From positions 310,001 through 374,000 of the forward strand of contig NZ_NPEA01000002.1 in the NCBI RefSeq assembly GCF_002812205.1: a stretch of DNA of 64,000 nucleotides, written 5' to 3'. Below are positions 53,721 through 62,594 of this stretch, piece after piece. Numbering within the stretch: the stretch's first letter is position 1; every line of letters starts with the position of its first letter. Origin of the DNA: Leptospira neocaledonica (GTDB lineage: Bacteria; Spirochaetota; Leptospiria; Leptospirales; Leptospiraceae). The position numbers and the translations under genes were made by a program. The notes beneath the pieces were generated by a model. The model searched no databases, had not been told where the DNA came from, and saw nothing but the letters and a program-made list of their open reading frames with translations.

Positions 53721-54740
53721 ATGAAAGAAGAACTAGACAAAGATATAGATCAGGAAATCGAGCCTAGGGAGATGAATCCCACAGAATACAGGCTTCTCAC
53801 ATTATTATTCAATTTTTTCAGATTTCCGGAAGGGATAACTCTTAGCTCCTTGAGAAAGATCATGGAGGGATTTTACGATAACGAAAACAGAGACTCGGAC
53901 AGAAGGAAATTATCCAGAGATATAGAAGAGTTAGGCGCCCTAGGATTTTATATCAAATATTATCCTCAAAAGAATGGGAAAGATTTCGTATACGTACTCG
54001 TAAAAGATCCACTTTCAAAAACTCTGGAATTCACTGAAGAAGAGCTGAGAGAAATTTCCGCACTATTATTAAAAGGATATTCAGAAGCACCAAAATACGA
54101 ACTCTATACCGCCGCTCGAAAAATATTCGCAGGAGATCTGGAATACTTTCCTGAAATGATCGAAAACCCCGAGGAAAATTCAGAAGAGTTGGGAGAAACC
54201 GCATTTCAAATATTAGAAGCACTCAAAAATCACACTCCGATCCGGATCAAATATTATAAAACTTTTCCGGAAGATTCTTATCTGAAAGAGGCGGATCCGA
54301 TCCGATTGATCCGAAAAGGGGGCCAGGATCATTATTTGCTCGCGTACGACAGGGAAGAAAAAGTTAAAAAAAGATTCCTTCTTCCAAAGATCTTATCCGT
54401 GGAACTCCTACAAGGAGATCCACTCTACCAGGCAAGAGGCGCCAAAAAAGAAACAGAAGAGGATCTGATTGTACATGCCGGATTATTTCCCGTCCACGAA
54501 TCCAAAAATGTGGAGTGGATCTGCAAAGAAGAAGGTCTTGTAAAAGCAAAACTATTCCTGACAGGAATCAAATATGCCGAAGAGAAAAATAAACTCAGTT
54601 TTCAATCCACCAATCTGGAAGGATTATTGCCATTCTTATGGAGATGGCCGGATGCGATCGAAACAGTTCTTCCTGAAGAATTGAACTCGGTCTTTCGAAA
54701 CTCGGTAAAACAGATCTCGGAACTCTACGAAAAAGTATAA
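53721..54740 (+). CDS. WYL-domain transcriptional regulator
   Basis: 339 residues. The N-terminal winged-helix part (NPTEYRLLTLLFNFFRFPEGITLSSLRKIM and RDSDRRKLSRDIEELGALGFYI) is followed by a WYL domain with RIKYYKTFPEDSYLKEADPIRLI and HYLLAYDREEKVKKRFLLPKI, matching the W-Y-L core pattern loosely. The C-terminal WCX-like extension ends near residue 335. WYL proteins sense nucleic acids or nucleotides and often control DNA-damage or defence genes. The downstream M48 protease gene is 11 bp away, so they share a transcript. A second WYL-type gene begins at the right edge of the window. Confidence 0.82.
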   Translation: MKEELDKDIDQEIEPREMNPTEYRLLTLLFNFFRFPEGITLSSLRKIMEGFYDNENRDSDRRKLSRDIEELGALGFYIKYYPQKNGKDFVYVLVKDPLSKTLEFTEEELREISALLLKGYSEAPKYELYTAARKIFAGDLEYFPEMIENPEENSEELGETAFQILEALKNHTPIRIKYYKTFPEDSYLKEADPIRLIRKGGQDHYLLAYDREEKVKKRFLLPKILSVELLQGDPLYQARGAKKETEEDLIVHAGLFPVHESKNVEWICKEEGLVKAKLFLTGIKYAEEKNKLSFQSTNLEGLLPFLWRWPDAIETVLPEELNSVFRNSVKQISELYEKV

Positions 54741-54751
54741 AAAACTATCAC

Positions 54752-55990
54752 ATGAAACTTAAGAACATTCTATTCTCTTTATTTTCCCTACAAATCCTAC
54801 TCACACTCGTGATGAAATACTTCTCCTACCAAGGAGATCTATCTCCGGAGCTACATGAAAGAATTCTAAAGTATTTTTCCCAAGAAGATATAAATTCAGG
54901 GATAGATTACGAAAGAAGAGGATTTTTTGTCTCCATTATAGGTTCCCTACTCGATTTTGCTTTGGCAGGAGCATTTGTATTTACTCCTATTTCAGTAAAG
55001 TTAGAGGAATACTTCGGTAAAAAAACGGGAAATAGATTTTATCTTACAGTAATTCTATTCTTTGTTTCTTTTTATGTTTTAGAATTTATCATTTCTTTAC
55101 CATTCAGTTATTATTTCGGCTATGTGATAGAACACGAATTCCAATTCTCCAATATGAACGTAACTGATTGGATCTTATTTAAGGCAAAATCCTTCGGACT
55201 AGGATTTATATTTGGCGGACTAGTTGTTCTTGTAGTAGCATTCGTATTCAAAAATCTTCCACGTGCTTGGAAATATATACTTCCGATTTTATCCTTGGGT
55301 TTTGGACTTCTCATGTCTGTATTGTACCCAATCATCATCACGCCTATCTTTTACGATTACGGCCCCATCCAAGAAGGAAGTTTAAAAACAAAAATATTAG
55401 CACTGAGTCAAAAAGCGAATATCCAAGTAGAGAATATTTACGTAATCAACGAGAGCAAATATTCAGGCCACACGAACGCGTACTTCACAGGTTGGGGAGA
55501 AAGTAAAAAGATCTTCTTGTACGATACGCTTATCCAAAATCATACGGAAGAAGAAGTGGTAAGCGTGCTCGGACATGAAATAGGTCACTGGGTCCATAAT
55601 CACCAGATGATAGAGATAGCACTCAGCACCTTGGAAACCTTCTTATTGTGTTTCTTATTAGGATACGTATTTCAAAGAGTAAAAGAAGAAGGTCAAATCC
55701 CTTTAAAAGAATTTTATTCTCCTTCTACCTTGCCGTTTTTGTTTTTGATATTATCTCTTGTGGGAACAGTGCTCGGGCCTTTCTCGGCAACACTTTCCAG
55801 AGTTCTGGAAACCCAAGCAGATAGAGAAGCACTCGTGTTAACCAACGACAAAAAATCATTCATTAGCACAGAGATCAAATTGGCAAAAGACAATAAATCC
55901 AGATTGAATCCTCATAAACTGGAAGTCATTTTTGAACATTCGCATCCTACAACTTTAGAAAGGATCGAGTTCGCAGAAGGCTGGAAATAG
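54752..55990 (+). CDS. M48-family zinc metalloprotease (Ste24/CAAX protease type)
   Basis: 412 residues. About six or seven membrane helices and the zinc motif HEIGH at His275-Glu276-His279 (SVLGHEIGHWVHNH). The third ligand Glu lies in a downstream segment (RVLETQADREALVL). Ste24-like proteases degrade misfolded membrane proteins or trim peptides. It is 11 bp downstream of the WYL regulator, so they are likely co-transcribed. The substrate in spirochaetes is unknown. Confidence 0.9.
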   Translation: MKLKNILFSLFSLQILLTLVMKYFSYQGDLSPELHERILKYFSQEDINSGIDYERRGFFVSIIGSLLDFALAGAFVFTPISVKLEEYFGKKTGNRFYLTVILFFVSFYVLEFIISLPFSYYFGYVIEHEFQFSNMNVTDWILFKAKSFGLGFIFGGLVVLVVAFVFKNLPRAWKYILPILSLGFGLLMSVLYPIIITPIFYDYGPIQEGSLKTKILALSQKANIQVENIYVINESKYSGHTNAYFTGWGESKKIFLYDTLIQNHTEEEVVSVLGHEIGHWVHNHQMIEIALSTLETFLLCFLLGYVFQRVKEEGQIPLKEFYSPSTLPFLFLILSLVGTVLGPFSATLSRVLETQADREALVLTNDKKSFISTEIKLAKDNKSRLNPHKLEVIFEHSHPTTLERIEFAEGWK

Positions 55991-56112
55991 ATTTAAAATT
56001 TCTATTTTGATATAAAAATAGTTGTGTAGATCTTAATTTACAGTAATCATTATTCCGTTAATCCTTTTAAAATGCTCTTTACGACATATGCAGTAAAAGA
56101 CATATCCCAGAG

Positions 56113-56454
56113 ATGTGGAAAATTATCCAATCTCCTGAGTTCGAAGATTGGTTCATTCACCAAGATTTGGAATTACAGGAAGATGTTTTCGCAATCGTAA
56201 GGGTATTAGAGAAAAAGGGCCCATCCTTGGGGAGGCCGTATGTGGATACTCTCAAAGGAAGCAAGATCCCGAATTTAAAAGAATTGAGAATCCAAAGTAA
56301 AGGAAGACCGATTCGGATCTTATTTGCATTTGATACTGAAAGAAAAGCGGTACTATTGACGGCAGGAAATAAACAAGGCGATAAACGGTTTTACGCTAAG
56401 TTGATTTTCCAAGCTGAAAGAATTTACGAAGATTATTTAGGAAATATCCAATGA
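56113..56454 (+). CDS. RelE/HigB-like toxin (phage Gp49-like), type II toxin-antitoxin
   Basis: 113 residues. LKELRIQSKGRPIRILFAFDTERKAVLLTAGNKQGDKRFY is the conserved core of Gp49-like/HigB2 toxins, which cleave mRNA at the ribosome. It precedes the antitoxin and overlaps it by 4 bp (ATGA), the usual HigBA order. No anticipated truncation; catalytic Arg/Lys/Tyr candidates are present. Confidence 0.88.
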   Translation: MWKIIQSPEFEDWFIHQDLELQEDVFAIVRVLEKKGPSLGRPYVDTLKGSKIPNLKELRIQSKGRPIRILFAFDTERKAVLLTAGNKQGDKRFYAKLIFQAERIYEDYLGNIQ

Positions 56455-56783
56455 GATCTAAAAGGCAATATTCTGATTTTTTTACCAATGCTCAGAAAAC
56501 AATGAATTTGGCGAGTGTTCGAAAAGCGGAAAAAAAAGCAGAAAACATTCTCTTGAATCTGAAACTAGCCGATCTCCGGAAAAAGATCGGTTTAAAACAA
56601 GCGGAAGTTCCTGGATTCAGCCAAACAAGTATTTCCAGAATAGAAACAAGGGAAGATCTAAAATTATCCACTCTGATCGGTTATATAAATGCATTAGGTA
56701 TGGATATAGAGATCCGGGCAATTTCCAAATCTGGAAAAAGAAAAAAGGAAAAAGACCGGAATATTCTAATCCTCAAATCATAA
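56451..56783 (+). CDS. HigA-like XRE antitoxin
   Basis: 110 residues with a helix-turn-helix LADLRKKIGLKQAEVPGFSQTSISRIE and the following IGYINALGMDIEIRA typical of antitoxins paired with Gp49-like toxins. The N-terminal 35 residues probably mask the toxin. It overlaps the toxin gene by 4 bp and ends 8 bp before the stop of the convergent PfpI-family gene. Autorepression of the operon is expected from the family. Confidence 0.85.
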   Translation: MRSKRQYSDFFTNAQKTMNLASVRKAEKKAENILLNLKLADLRKKIGLKQAEVPGFSQTSISRIETREDLKLSTLIGYINALGMDIEIRAISKSGKRKKEKDRNILILKS

Positions 56784-56791
56784 ATCTCCGC

Positions 56792-57934
56792 CTACTTCCT
56801 CCAAGGATATTCCATCTGCAATGCTACAAAAGCCGCAGTGTTAGTTCCATATTTGGATTCAATTTCAGTCAGATTCCTATCATAAGCAGTCACTGCCGCC
56901 ATTCCATTCAGATTTTCTAAAATAGAATCTAAATTAGCGGCTTCTGCTTCCTTCTTATCTACATATAATAATAAACCACTTTTGGTTCGGATTTGATTTT
57001 GGTTTGAAACGGAAAATACTTCCGACTTATAAGTTCTGGAAAAAGAATCCGCTTGAAGAGCCAAAACAACCTCGTCCGTTCCTGTAAAAACTCGAACACC
57101 TAAATTTTCATAATCCCAAAAGCCCAGATAGTTTCTGGCGGCAATATACATATCTTTTCCGCTCAGATAAAAATCGGAACTTTTATGACTAGGTTTCCAA
57201 TCTTTGGCTCCTAAGCCGGCTGCAATATCTAACGCTTTTTCTTTTCCAGAAATTGCTTCTATTAGGGCTAAGGAAACCGGAATGGAAGCGGTGATTCCTG
57301 TCGTAGTAATGATCTTTCGATCTACAACGTACCTTCTATCCTTGATCCACGTGGTTCCAGGAAATTCTTTCTCTAAATTAGAAAAAGAAAACCAATGACC
57401 CGTTGCCTTATGATCTTTCAAAACTCCTGCATTGGCTAGTACCCAAACTCCGTCGCAAACTCCTATAATCGTGGAACCTTTTACAGATTGTTTTTGAACG
57501 AAAGAAAGAAGACTAGGATCATCAGAATAATGGACCGCTGGTACGATCACATAATCCGCTCCTTCCGGATATTCCGAATCGAAAAGATCAAAAGACTTCT
57601 CAGCTTCTATCTTTAATGCGGGAAACATTTGGACAGGACCGGTTTTCGGAAAAACTGCAATTACCTTTGCGATTTTAGCAGAGGTTAAAACTCCATAAGG
57701 GATCATAAAGTCTGTTAGCTCAGTCATTCTGTTTTCTCCGATCACAACAATAACCGGCTGTTTTCTGCCGAATCTGGACTGATAGATTGGAATTTTAGAA
57801 TCGTCTTCTTGGATCTGTGTTTTCGAGGTTTCGGAAGATATTCCGTATTCCACAAATCCGAGTAAGAACAATAGAGCCAAACTTCCGGAGAAGAATTTCA
57901 TAAAACGATTTGGTTGGAGGCTACGATGTTTCAT
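56792..57934 (-). CDS. Exported DJ-1/PfpI-family protein
   Basis: 380 residues. A signal-anchor-like N-terminus (MKFFSGSLALLFLLGFVEYGISSE from Met12; translation may begin there or at Met1) precedes a DJ-1/PfpI domain with VPAVHYSDDPSLLSFVQKQ, the nucleophile elbow IGVCDGVWVLANAG and HKATGHW. TTGITASIPVSLALIEAISG is typical of the GlxA (AraC-coupled) branch of the family. A C-terminal region after about residue 250 is extra. It is divergent from a membrane AraC gene, so the PfpI and AraC parts that are fused in GlxA are here separate genes. Function unknown. Confidence 0.8.
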   Translation of the reverse strand: MKHRSLQPNRFMKFFSGSLALLFLLGFVEYGISSETSKTQIQEDDSKIPIYQSRFGRKQPVIVVIGENRMTELTDFMIPYGVLTSAKIAKVIAVFPKTGPVQMFPALKIEAEKSFDLFDSEYPEGADYVIVPAVHYSDDPSLLSFVQKQSVKGSTIIGVCDGVWVLANAGVLKDHKATGHWFSFSNLEKEFPGTTWIKDRRYVVDRKIITTTGITASIPVSLALIEAISGKEKALDIAAGLGAKDWKPSHKSSDFYLSGKDMYIAARNYLGFWDYENLGVRVFTGTDEVVLALQADSFSRTYKSEVFSVSNQNQIRTKSGLLLYVDKKEAEAANLDSILENLNGMAAVTAYDRNLTEIESKYGTNTAAFVALQMEYPWRK

Positions 57935-58050
57935 ACTTTCAGGATACGATCTTTTCCGAAAGTGGTCGTCCTTCCGTATCCGGAAGGACTAAAAAAAGAA
58001 AAATTCTGAAAAAATCTGGACATCTAATTCTGATAGGACTCTTTCATTTT

Positions 58051-59166
58051 ATGGATACGTTTCTGGCATTTGGAGCAGGACTTTCATTCTTATTGGCCAT
58101 TTCAGAATTTATTCGAAAGGCTAAGGACGGGAAAATCCAAAGCAGAGATCTCGGATCCAAAACCGAACCCACTTTTAACCAACCCATCGGATTCTTCTTC
58201 TTATCTCTTTCTATAGTCCAATTCCATTTATACCTGGAATTATCCAATCAGCTAAAGGAATATCTTTGGTTTGCGGAGATCCATATCCCTTTCCTATTTT
58301 TTACAGGGCCTTTGGCCTATTTCTATTTTATAAGATTAGGGGGGCTTACTGCAAAAGCGCTTAATCTGCTGCATTTTTTCCCCGGCTTTGTTTCGTTTCT
58401 TTTCCTCTTACCATTCCTTCTATCCGATCCGAATTCCAAAATAGAATACATAAGCGTATTTCCTCCCAGAAATATTTATTTCCAATTTCTGTTTGGCGTC
58501 TTGGTTTTAGGGACCATTTCCAATTTAGTGTATCCTCTTCTATTGATCGGAAAGATCCGAAAATGGAAAACCTTTGTCCAAAAAGAAGAAGGTAGGGCTT
58601 TCTCTCCATTTCTTGCACTCTTCTATACAAGTATATTTGTGATCTTTTTATTCGTGATCGCTCAGATCTTCTTTATGCCTTTATTCATTGTTGCGGCCTC
58701 TGCTTTGACATTGATTATATGTTTTGTTTTCTTAAGTAATTCGGTCTCTCCCGATCTGATCGTTTCTTTCGAAAAGGCGGCAAAGGAAGCCGGATACAAC
58801 GAAACCAGGCTTCAAGGTTTGGATGTGGATGCAGTCATTCAAAAGATGGAAGAATTGATGCGCGACAGAAAACTTTATCTGGACGAAGAGCTTACACTTC
58901 CTATTCTTTCGGATGAATTAAAGATTAAAACTCACCAATTGTCAGAGATATTGAATGATAAGATGAGAATCGGCTTTAGAGAATATATTGCAGGATTTCG
59001 CTTGGAGGAGGCCTCTAAGATATTAAGAGAAGAGACCCAAAGATCGATACTTTCCATAATATACGCGGCAGGATTCAAATCCAAATCCGCGTTTCATAAA
59101 TTATTCCAGGAGAAATACGGATGTTCTCCCGGTGAATATCGTTCTTCTTTTTCTAAAAAACCTTAA
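58051..59166 (+). CDS. Membrane-bound AraC-family regulator (7TM plus HTH)
   Basis: 371 residues from ATG 58051; an in-frame TTG at 57910 gives a longer version overlapping the PfpI start and is less likely. About seven transmembrane helices (residues 1-240) are followed by an AraC DNA-binding domain: LTLPILSDELKIKTHQLSEILND and RSILSIIYAAGFKSKSAFHKLFQEKYGCSPGEYR. Such 7TM-AraC proteins occur in spirochaetes and Bacteroidetes; the ligand is unknown. Divergent from the PfpI-family gene, its probable target. Confidence 0.85.
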   Translation: MDTFLAFGAGLSFLLAISEFIRKAKDGKIQSRDLGSKTEPTFNQPIGFFFLSLSIVQFHLYLELSNQLKEYLWFAEIHIPFLFFTGPLAYFYFIRLGGLTAKALNLLHFFPGFVSFLFLLPFLLSDPNSKIEYISVFPPRNIYFQFLFGVLVLGTISNLVYPLLLIGKIRKWKTFVQKEEGRAFSPFLALFYTSIFVIFLFVIAQIFFMPLFIVAASALTLIICFVFLSNSVSPDLIVSFEKAAKEAGYNETRLQGLDVDAVIQKMEELMRDRKLYLDEELTLPILSDELKIKTHQLSEILNDKMRIGFREYIAGFRLEEASKILREETQRSILSIIYAAGFKSKSAFHKLFQEKYGCSPGEYRSSFSKKP

Positions 59167-59174
59167 ACCAAGTC

Positions 59175-59597
59175 TTACCATTCTCCGGTATTCGTCATAC
59201 TTTTCCAAGGTTCGGAGATCTCTAAGGCCTTTCCTCTTTGTAATAATTCAATAGAGATCAGATCTGGAGATCTGATGAAAGCCATTCTACCATCTCTAGG
59301 CGGGCGATTGATAGTCACTCCTTTTGCTTGAAGATTCGCACAGGTTTCATAAATATTATCTACTTCAAACGCAAGATGACCGAAATTCCTACCGCTTGTA
59401 TAAGCAGAATCTTGATCCCAATTGTAAGTTAGTTCTATTTCTGGAGAATTTTCATCTAACTCTGATAAGAATACAAGAGTGTATCTGCCTTCAGGATGAT
59501 CATGTCTTCTTGTTTCTTTTAATCCTAGCTTATTGCAGAAAAAATCCAATGCTAGATCCAGATCTTTTACTCGGATCATAGCGTGTAAATATTTCAT
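59175..59597 (-). CDS. gloA: Lactoylglutathione lyase-like glyoxalase (GloA family)
   Basis: 140 residues of the vicinal-oxygen-chelate fold. Metal ligands fit GloA: His5 (YLHAMIRV), Glu55 (IELTYNW), His74 (FGHLAFEV) and Glu117 (ISIELLQ). It removes methylglyoxal as the glutathione or a related thiol hemithioacetal. Convergent with the AraC gene, 8 bp between stops. The symbol reflects motif match; thiol cofactor in Leptospira is not shown by sequence. Confidence 0.88.
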   Translation of the reverse strand: MKYLHAMIRVKDLDLALDFFCNKLGLKETRRHDHPEGRYTLVFLSELDENSPEIELTYNWDQDSAYTSGRNFGHLAFEVDNIYETCANLQAKGVTINRPPRDGRMAFIRSPDLISIELLQRGKALEISEPWKSMTNTGEW

Positions 59598-60172
59598 TTT
59601 ATAGTCCCTTGGAGTTATCTTCTCTGAAAAAGAAGATATGTTCCTTCTTTTATGTGAGGTAATCTGCGGATTTTCCTTATGACAAGCTCAAAGCAAGGGT
59701 GAAAAATTGAACAATTTAGAAAAATCCGTCATATTGGATTTTTCCGATTTACCCCCAAAAACACCAATTTTACCCCTATTTTTGCCCACCCAGAGGGCAA
59801 AATGCTTAACATGTGTGCTCAAAAAATAAGCATTTTTCGAATTTCTAATAAAGAATCGGCTTGAAAAAAATACCTTTCAGGTCGATACTTGTACTATATT
59901 CGAGCAGCGGTATGAGAAATCATCCGATTCCGCTTCTTTTTTATTCAATGTGAATGGATAGAAGCTAGTTGAAATAAGGTGCTTAGAAAATTAGACAATT
60001 CTAATAAACGTAAATGTGATAAATGGTTCTTCGAGTTCGTTTAACAAAAATTTTTAATTTTTTCTTTGTTTAAAATTTTTTTTGTTCCATTCGCATATGC
60101 AGATAGGTCATATGGATATAAAGCGAAAACAAGAACAGAAAATATAAAAATAAATTTTGAGGTTTCAATTTT
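59598..60172. promoter_or_regulatory. 575-bp intergenic region upstream of an abundant-type secreted protein
   Basis: No gene seen. It contains an 8-bp hairpin TTTTGCCC-ACCCAGA-GGGCAAAA (59780-59802) without a T-tract. There is a TGTACTATAT extended -10-like sequence near 59890-59900, and the AATCGG/CCGATT pair about 75 bases apart. The last 120 bases are very AT-rich. The length suggests a long 5' leader or several promoters for 60173-60508. No riboswitch family is recognised. Confidence 0.4.
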
Positions 60173-60508
60173 ATGAAAATCAACAAACTCACTTCTCTTC
60201 TTTTGGTAGTAGGCTTCTTAGCAGGATCTTCTCTTTTCGCAGTTTCTCAAGATACTGAAGATCGTCTTTTAGAGCAAGCTTTGGTATCCGCTGCGGTTAC
60301 TAAAGAGCAAAAAGTTGCAGTTGCTACTTACTTGAAAGCACTCGCTCAACAAAAAACTGAGAGAGCAGAAGAGTTAAGAGCATTGGCTAAACGTTCTACT
60401 GGAGGAAAATTCCTCGCTAGCAACGCTCAGTCTGAAAAATTCTTGAAACAAGCAAAAGCTCTTGAAGCAGAAGCTGCAAAAACTCAAGAATTTCTAAACA
60501 ATCTTTAA
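60173..60508 (+). CDS. Small helical secreted protein, probably abundant
   Basis: 111 residues. Signal peptide MKINKLTSLLLVVGFLAGSSLFA; the mature part is almost wholly helical and Ala/Lys/Glu-rich (ALKALAQQKTERAEELRALAK-like repeats of heptad character). Codons are restricted (GCT, TCT, CTT, GTT), as in highly expressed genes, and it has its own strong terminator. Resembles small periplasmic helical proteins (Lpp-like or alanine-zipper); that is inference. Function unknown. Confidence 0.65.
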   Translation: MKINKLTSLLLVVGFLAGSSLFAVSQDTEDRLLEQALVSAAVTKEQKVAVATYLKALAQQKTERAEELRALAKRSTGGKFLASNAQSEKFLKQAKALEAEAAKTQEFLNNL

Positions 60509-60545
60509 TTAGTAGTCACAAATCCTAAAAATCCATCGACTGCAA

Positions 60546-60568
60546 GGCGCCGTAAGGCGCCTTTTTTT
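60546..60568 (+). terminator. Rho-independent terminator after the small helical protein
   Basis: GGCGCC-GTAA-GGCGCC followed by TTTTTTT, 37 bases after the stop at 60508. It touches the 3' end of the convergent small gene at 60567. Confidence 0.85.
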
Positions 60569-60803
60569 ATTTAGAAGCTTTCTTCTCTTTAGGAAAACAA
60601 CTCATGCTAAATCCTTCGATCATATAACAAATCGCATCTTTAGTCTCGCATCGTAAGGCGTCGTTGTAAGTTGTGCTTTGAATCTCTAAGTCCATACGTT
60701 CACAAACCATTTTTTCTTTGGTAGAGGTTTGGGTGCTTGTGTCTTGGCCGAGTAAGCCCAGAGTAAATAGGAAACAAGTTATGAATAATAGCGATTTTTT
60801 CAT
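60567..60803 (-). CDS. Small secreted cysteine protein, unknown function
   Basis: 78 residues from ATG 60803; GGAGAG sits a few bases upstream and a longer frame starting 20 codons earlier is rejected. Signal peptide MKKSLLFITCFLFTLGLLG. The mature part has five Cys-containing positions (VCERM, LRCET, AICYM, SMSCF), likely disulfides. No domain recognised. Confidence 0.6.
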   Translation of the reverse strand: MKKSLLFITCFLFTLGLLGQDTSTQTSTKEKMVCERMDLEIQSTTYNDALRCETKDAICYMIEGFSMSCFPKEKKASK

Positions 60804-60931
60804 TATACTCTCCGGAGAATTCTCTGATTTTATGACCCTTTCAGGTTTCCTTCGGACAGTCAATCGATTTGGGAATAGCCAAAGTCGCGAAAAAGGATTG
60901 TGAGACAGTTTATAACTTCTAATTTGCCCTG

Positions 60932-62497
60932 ATGAGTTTTTTGGGCGGAAAGTCTTATTCTAAATGGGCAAAACTAATATTTTGTCTTTTGTTCCTTCTT
61001 CCTCTCTTATATCCGTTTTTATTAAAGCCGGGCGAACAGTTATACTCTGATCATCTGGGCAAATTTATATTAGGAGAATCTGTAAGAAGAAACGGATTTC
61101 TTTCGGGCGATTTGATGCTTCCATCTAGAAGTTTGGACCAGGAAGGAAATTATTGTCCCACCGAATGTATTCGTATCGGCGAAGAGTTGATCAGTCCATT
61201 TCCAGTTGCATTAGGTTATGTATATGCGCTATTTCTTCCTTGGAGCGGGATTGTCGGCGTATATGTTGCGACATCGATTTTAATACTTCTTTCTTTTCTA
61301 TTTCTGTCACTTTTATGGGACTGGGATCCGATCTATTTGGGAGTTTTAGTCTTAACTTCTCCATTTTTGATCAATGGTTATTTTTTTCCGGACGTTGGGA
61401 TCGCTTCGTTTTTATTTTTAGCGGGAAGTTTTCTATTTTTAAGATCTGATCCTTCTTCTTCCTGGTTGCGGTTTATAAGTTCAGGTTTTATCTGCGCTTC
61501 TTCTGCTTGGTTTAGGATTGAAAGTATTGTATTTCCGTTATCCTTTATTTTTTTCTTAAACATATATAAGTTTTCTAATGTAGAAGAAAGAAGGAAAAGT
61601 TTCGGTTATTCAATAGGTTTCTTATTAGGGATAGGGCTTTTACTCTGGATTCAATATATTCTATACGGACATCCTTTGGGTCCAAGGTTTTCCTTTAATC
61701 AGCCTACAATGTTCTTATATCCTTGGAAAAAATGGGAAATTTATATGGGGTTATTGATCGCAAATCCTAATCGGATCGGATTTTTCGGTTATACTCCCGG
61801 CTTCTTGATTGTTCTGTTCTTCTTCGTATATTATATTTTCTTTAAGAAAAATCCATTTAAAAGGGATTCTACATTGGAGATCTCTAATAGAGATCTGTTT
61901 GTCATTTCTGGTATTGCTGCATTTATAGCCTTAGTAATATCTGCACCAAATGACGGGATCATAGATTTCGGTTCTAGGTATCTGCATTTGAGTTTGCCTG
62001 CTTTTGCAGGAATGTTTTTGATCTTAATCGAAAGTGTTGGTGAAAAGTTTCGTAAGATATCAAAAATCATATTATTTACGATCCTCTTTTATTCAGTATA
62101 TATCAGTTTTTCTTATACCCAGATCTTAGCAAAATATGGAAGAAAGACCACTAAACTGAATGCGATCTATTTGGAACAAAAACCCGATTTAGTCGTGGTC
62201 CAGATCAGGACTTACTCTCAGATTTTAGGTAAATATTTCTTCCAAACACCTTCCGTTTGGCTGATGAGAGAAGGTAATATCAAAAAATTCTTCTCCAAAA
62301 ATGCACCTGGGCAATTCCGAAAGATTTTATTCGTTCAAACGAAAGCTTCTATCATAGAAAGTTTAAATGATTCAGATCCTTTTTTGAAAAATAAATATTA
62401 TCAGAGTATCACCCAAACCTTAGGTCCCGATTTCAAAAAAGTTTGGTCGGAAAATAAAGAAGATGTTCTGATTTTTTCTATGGAAAGAGAGAAATAG
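60932..62497 (+). CDS. Polytopic membrane protein, GT-C-like (possible Leptospira glycosyltransferase family)
   Basis: 521 residues with about ten or eleven transmembrane helices. A periplasmic loop after TM1 carries acidic residues (YSDHLGKFILGESVRR and SLDQEGNYC), as in GT-C glycosyltransferases that use polyprenyl-phosphate sugars. A long soluble C-terminal part (about 400-521) follows. I recall a Leptospira-specific group annotated as LA_3751/LA_3752-type putative glycosyltransferases with this layout; this is a memory-based guess. Start lacks a clear ribosome-binding site. Confidence 0.55.
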   Translation: MSFLGGKSYSKWAKLIFCLLFLLPLLYPFLLKPGEQLYSDHLGKFILGESVRRNGFLSGDLMLPSRSLDQEGNYCPTECIRIGEELISPFPVALGYVYALFLPWSGIVGVYVATSILILLSFLFLSLLWDWDPIYLGVLVLTSPFLINGYFFPDVGIASFLFLAGSFLFLRSDPSSSWLRFISSGFICASSAWFRIESIVFPLSFIFFLNIYKFSNVEERRKSFGYSIGFLLGIGLLLWIQYILYGHPLGPRFSFNQPTMFLYPWKKWEIYMGLLIANPNRIGFFGYTPGFLIVLFFFVYYIFFKKNPFKRDSTLEISNRDLFVISGIAAFIALVISAPNDGIIDFGSRYLHLSLPAFAGMFLILIESVGEKFRKISKIILFTILFYSVYISFSYTQILAKYGRKTTKLNAIYLEQKPDLVVVQIRTYSQILGKYFFQTPSVWLMREGNIKKFFSKNAPGQFRKILFVQTKASIIESLNDSDPFLKNKYYQSITQTLGPDFKKVWSENKEDVLIFSMEREK

Positions 62498-62504
62498 AAT
62501 GTAA

Positions 62505-62580
62505 CTTAACCAAGGGCGCTGAGGACTTTTCGCACAGAATACTCGGAGCTCTGCACAGGATGTGCAGGCAACCGAGTGTA
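62505..62580. repeat. Intergenic element with nested hairpin
   Basis: Between two convergent genes. Outer stem ACTCGG (62541-62546) with CCGAGT (62572-62577) encloses an inner stem CTGCAC-AGGAT-GTGCAG (62551-62567). No T-tract on either strand. Could be a bidirectional 3' structure, or a member of a genomic repeat family; copy number not visible here. Confidence 0.45.
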
Positions 62581-62594
62581 GCTTTGTTCCAATC

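Noticed and set aside
59780..59802. Hairpin TTTTGCCC...GGGCAAAA as a terminator
   Set aside because: No T-tract on either strand and no gene end nearby on the right strand.
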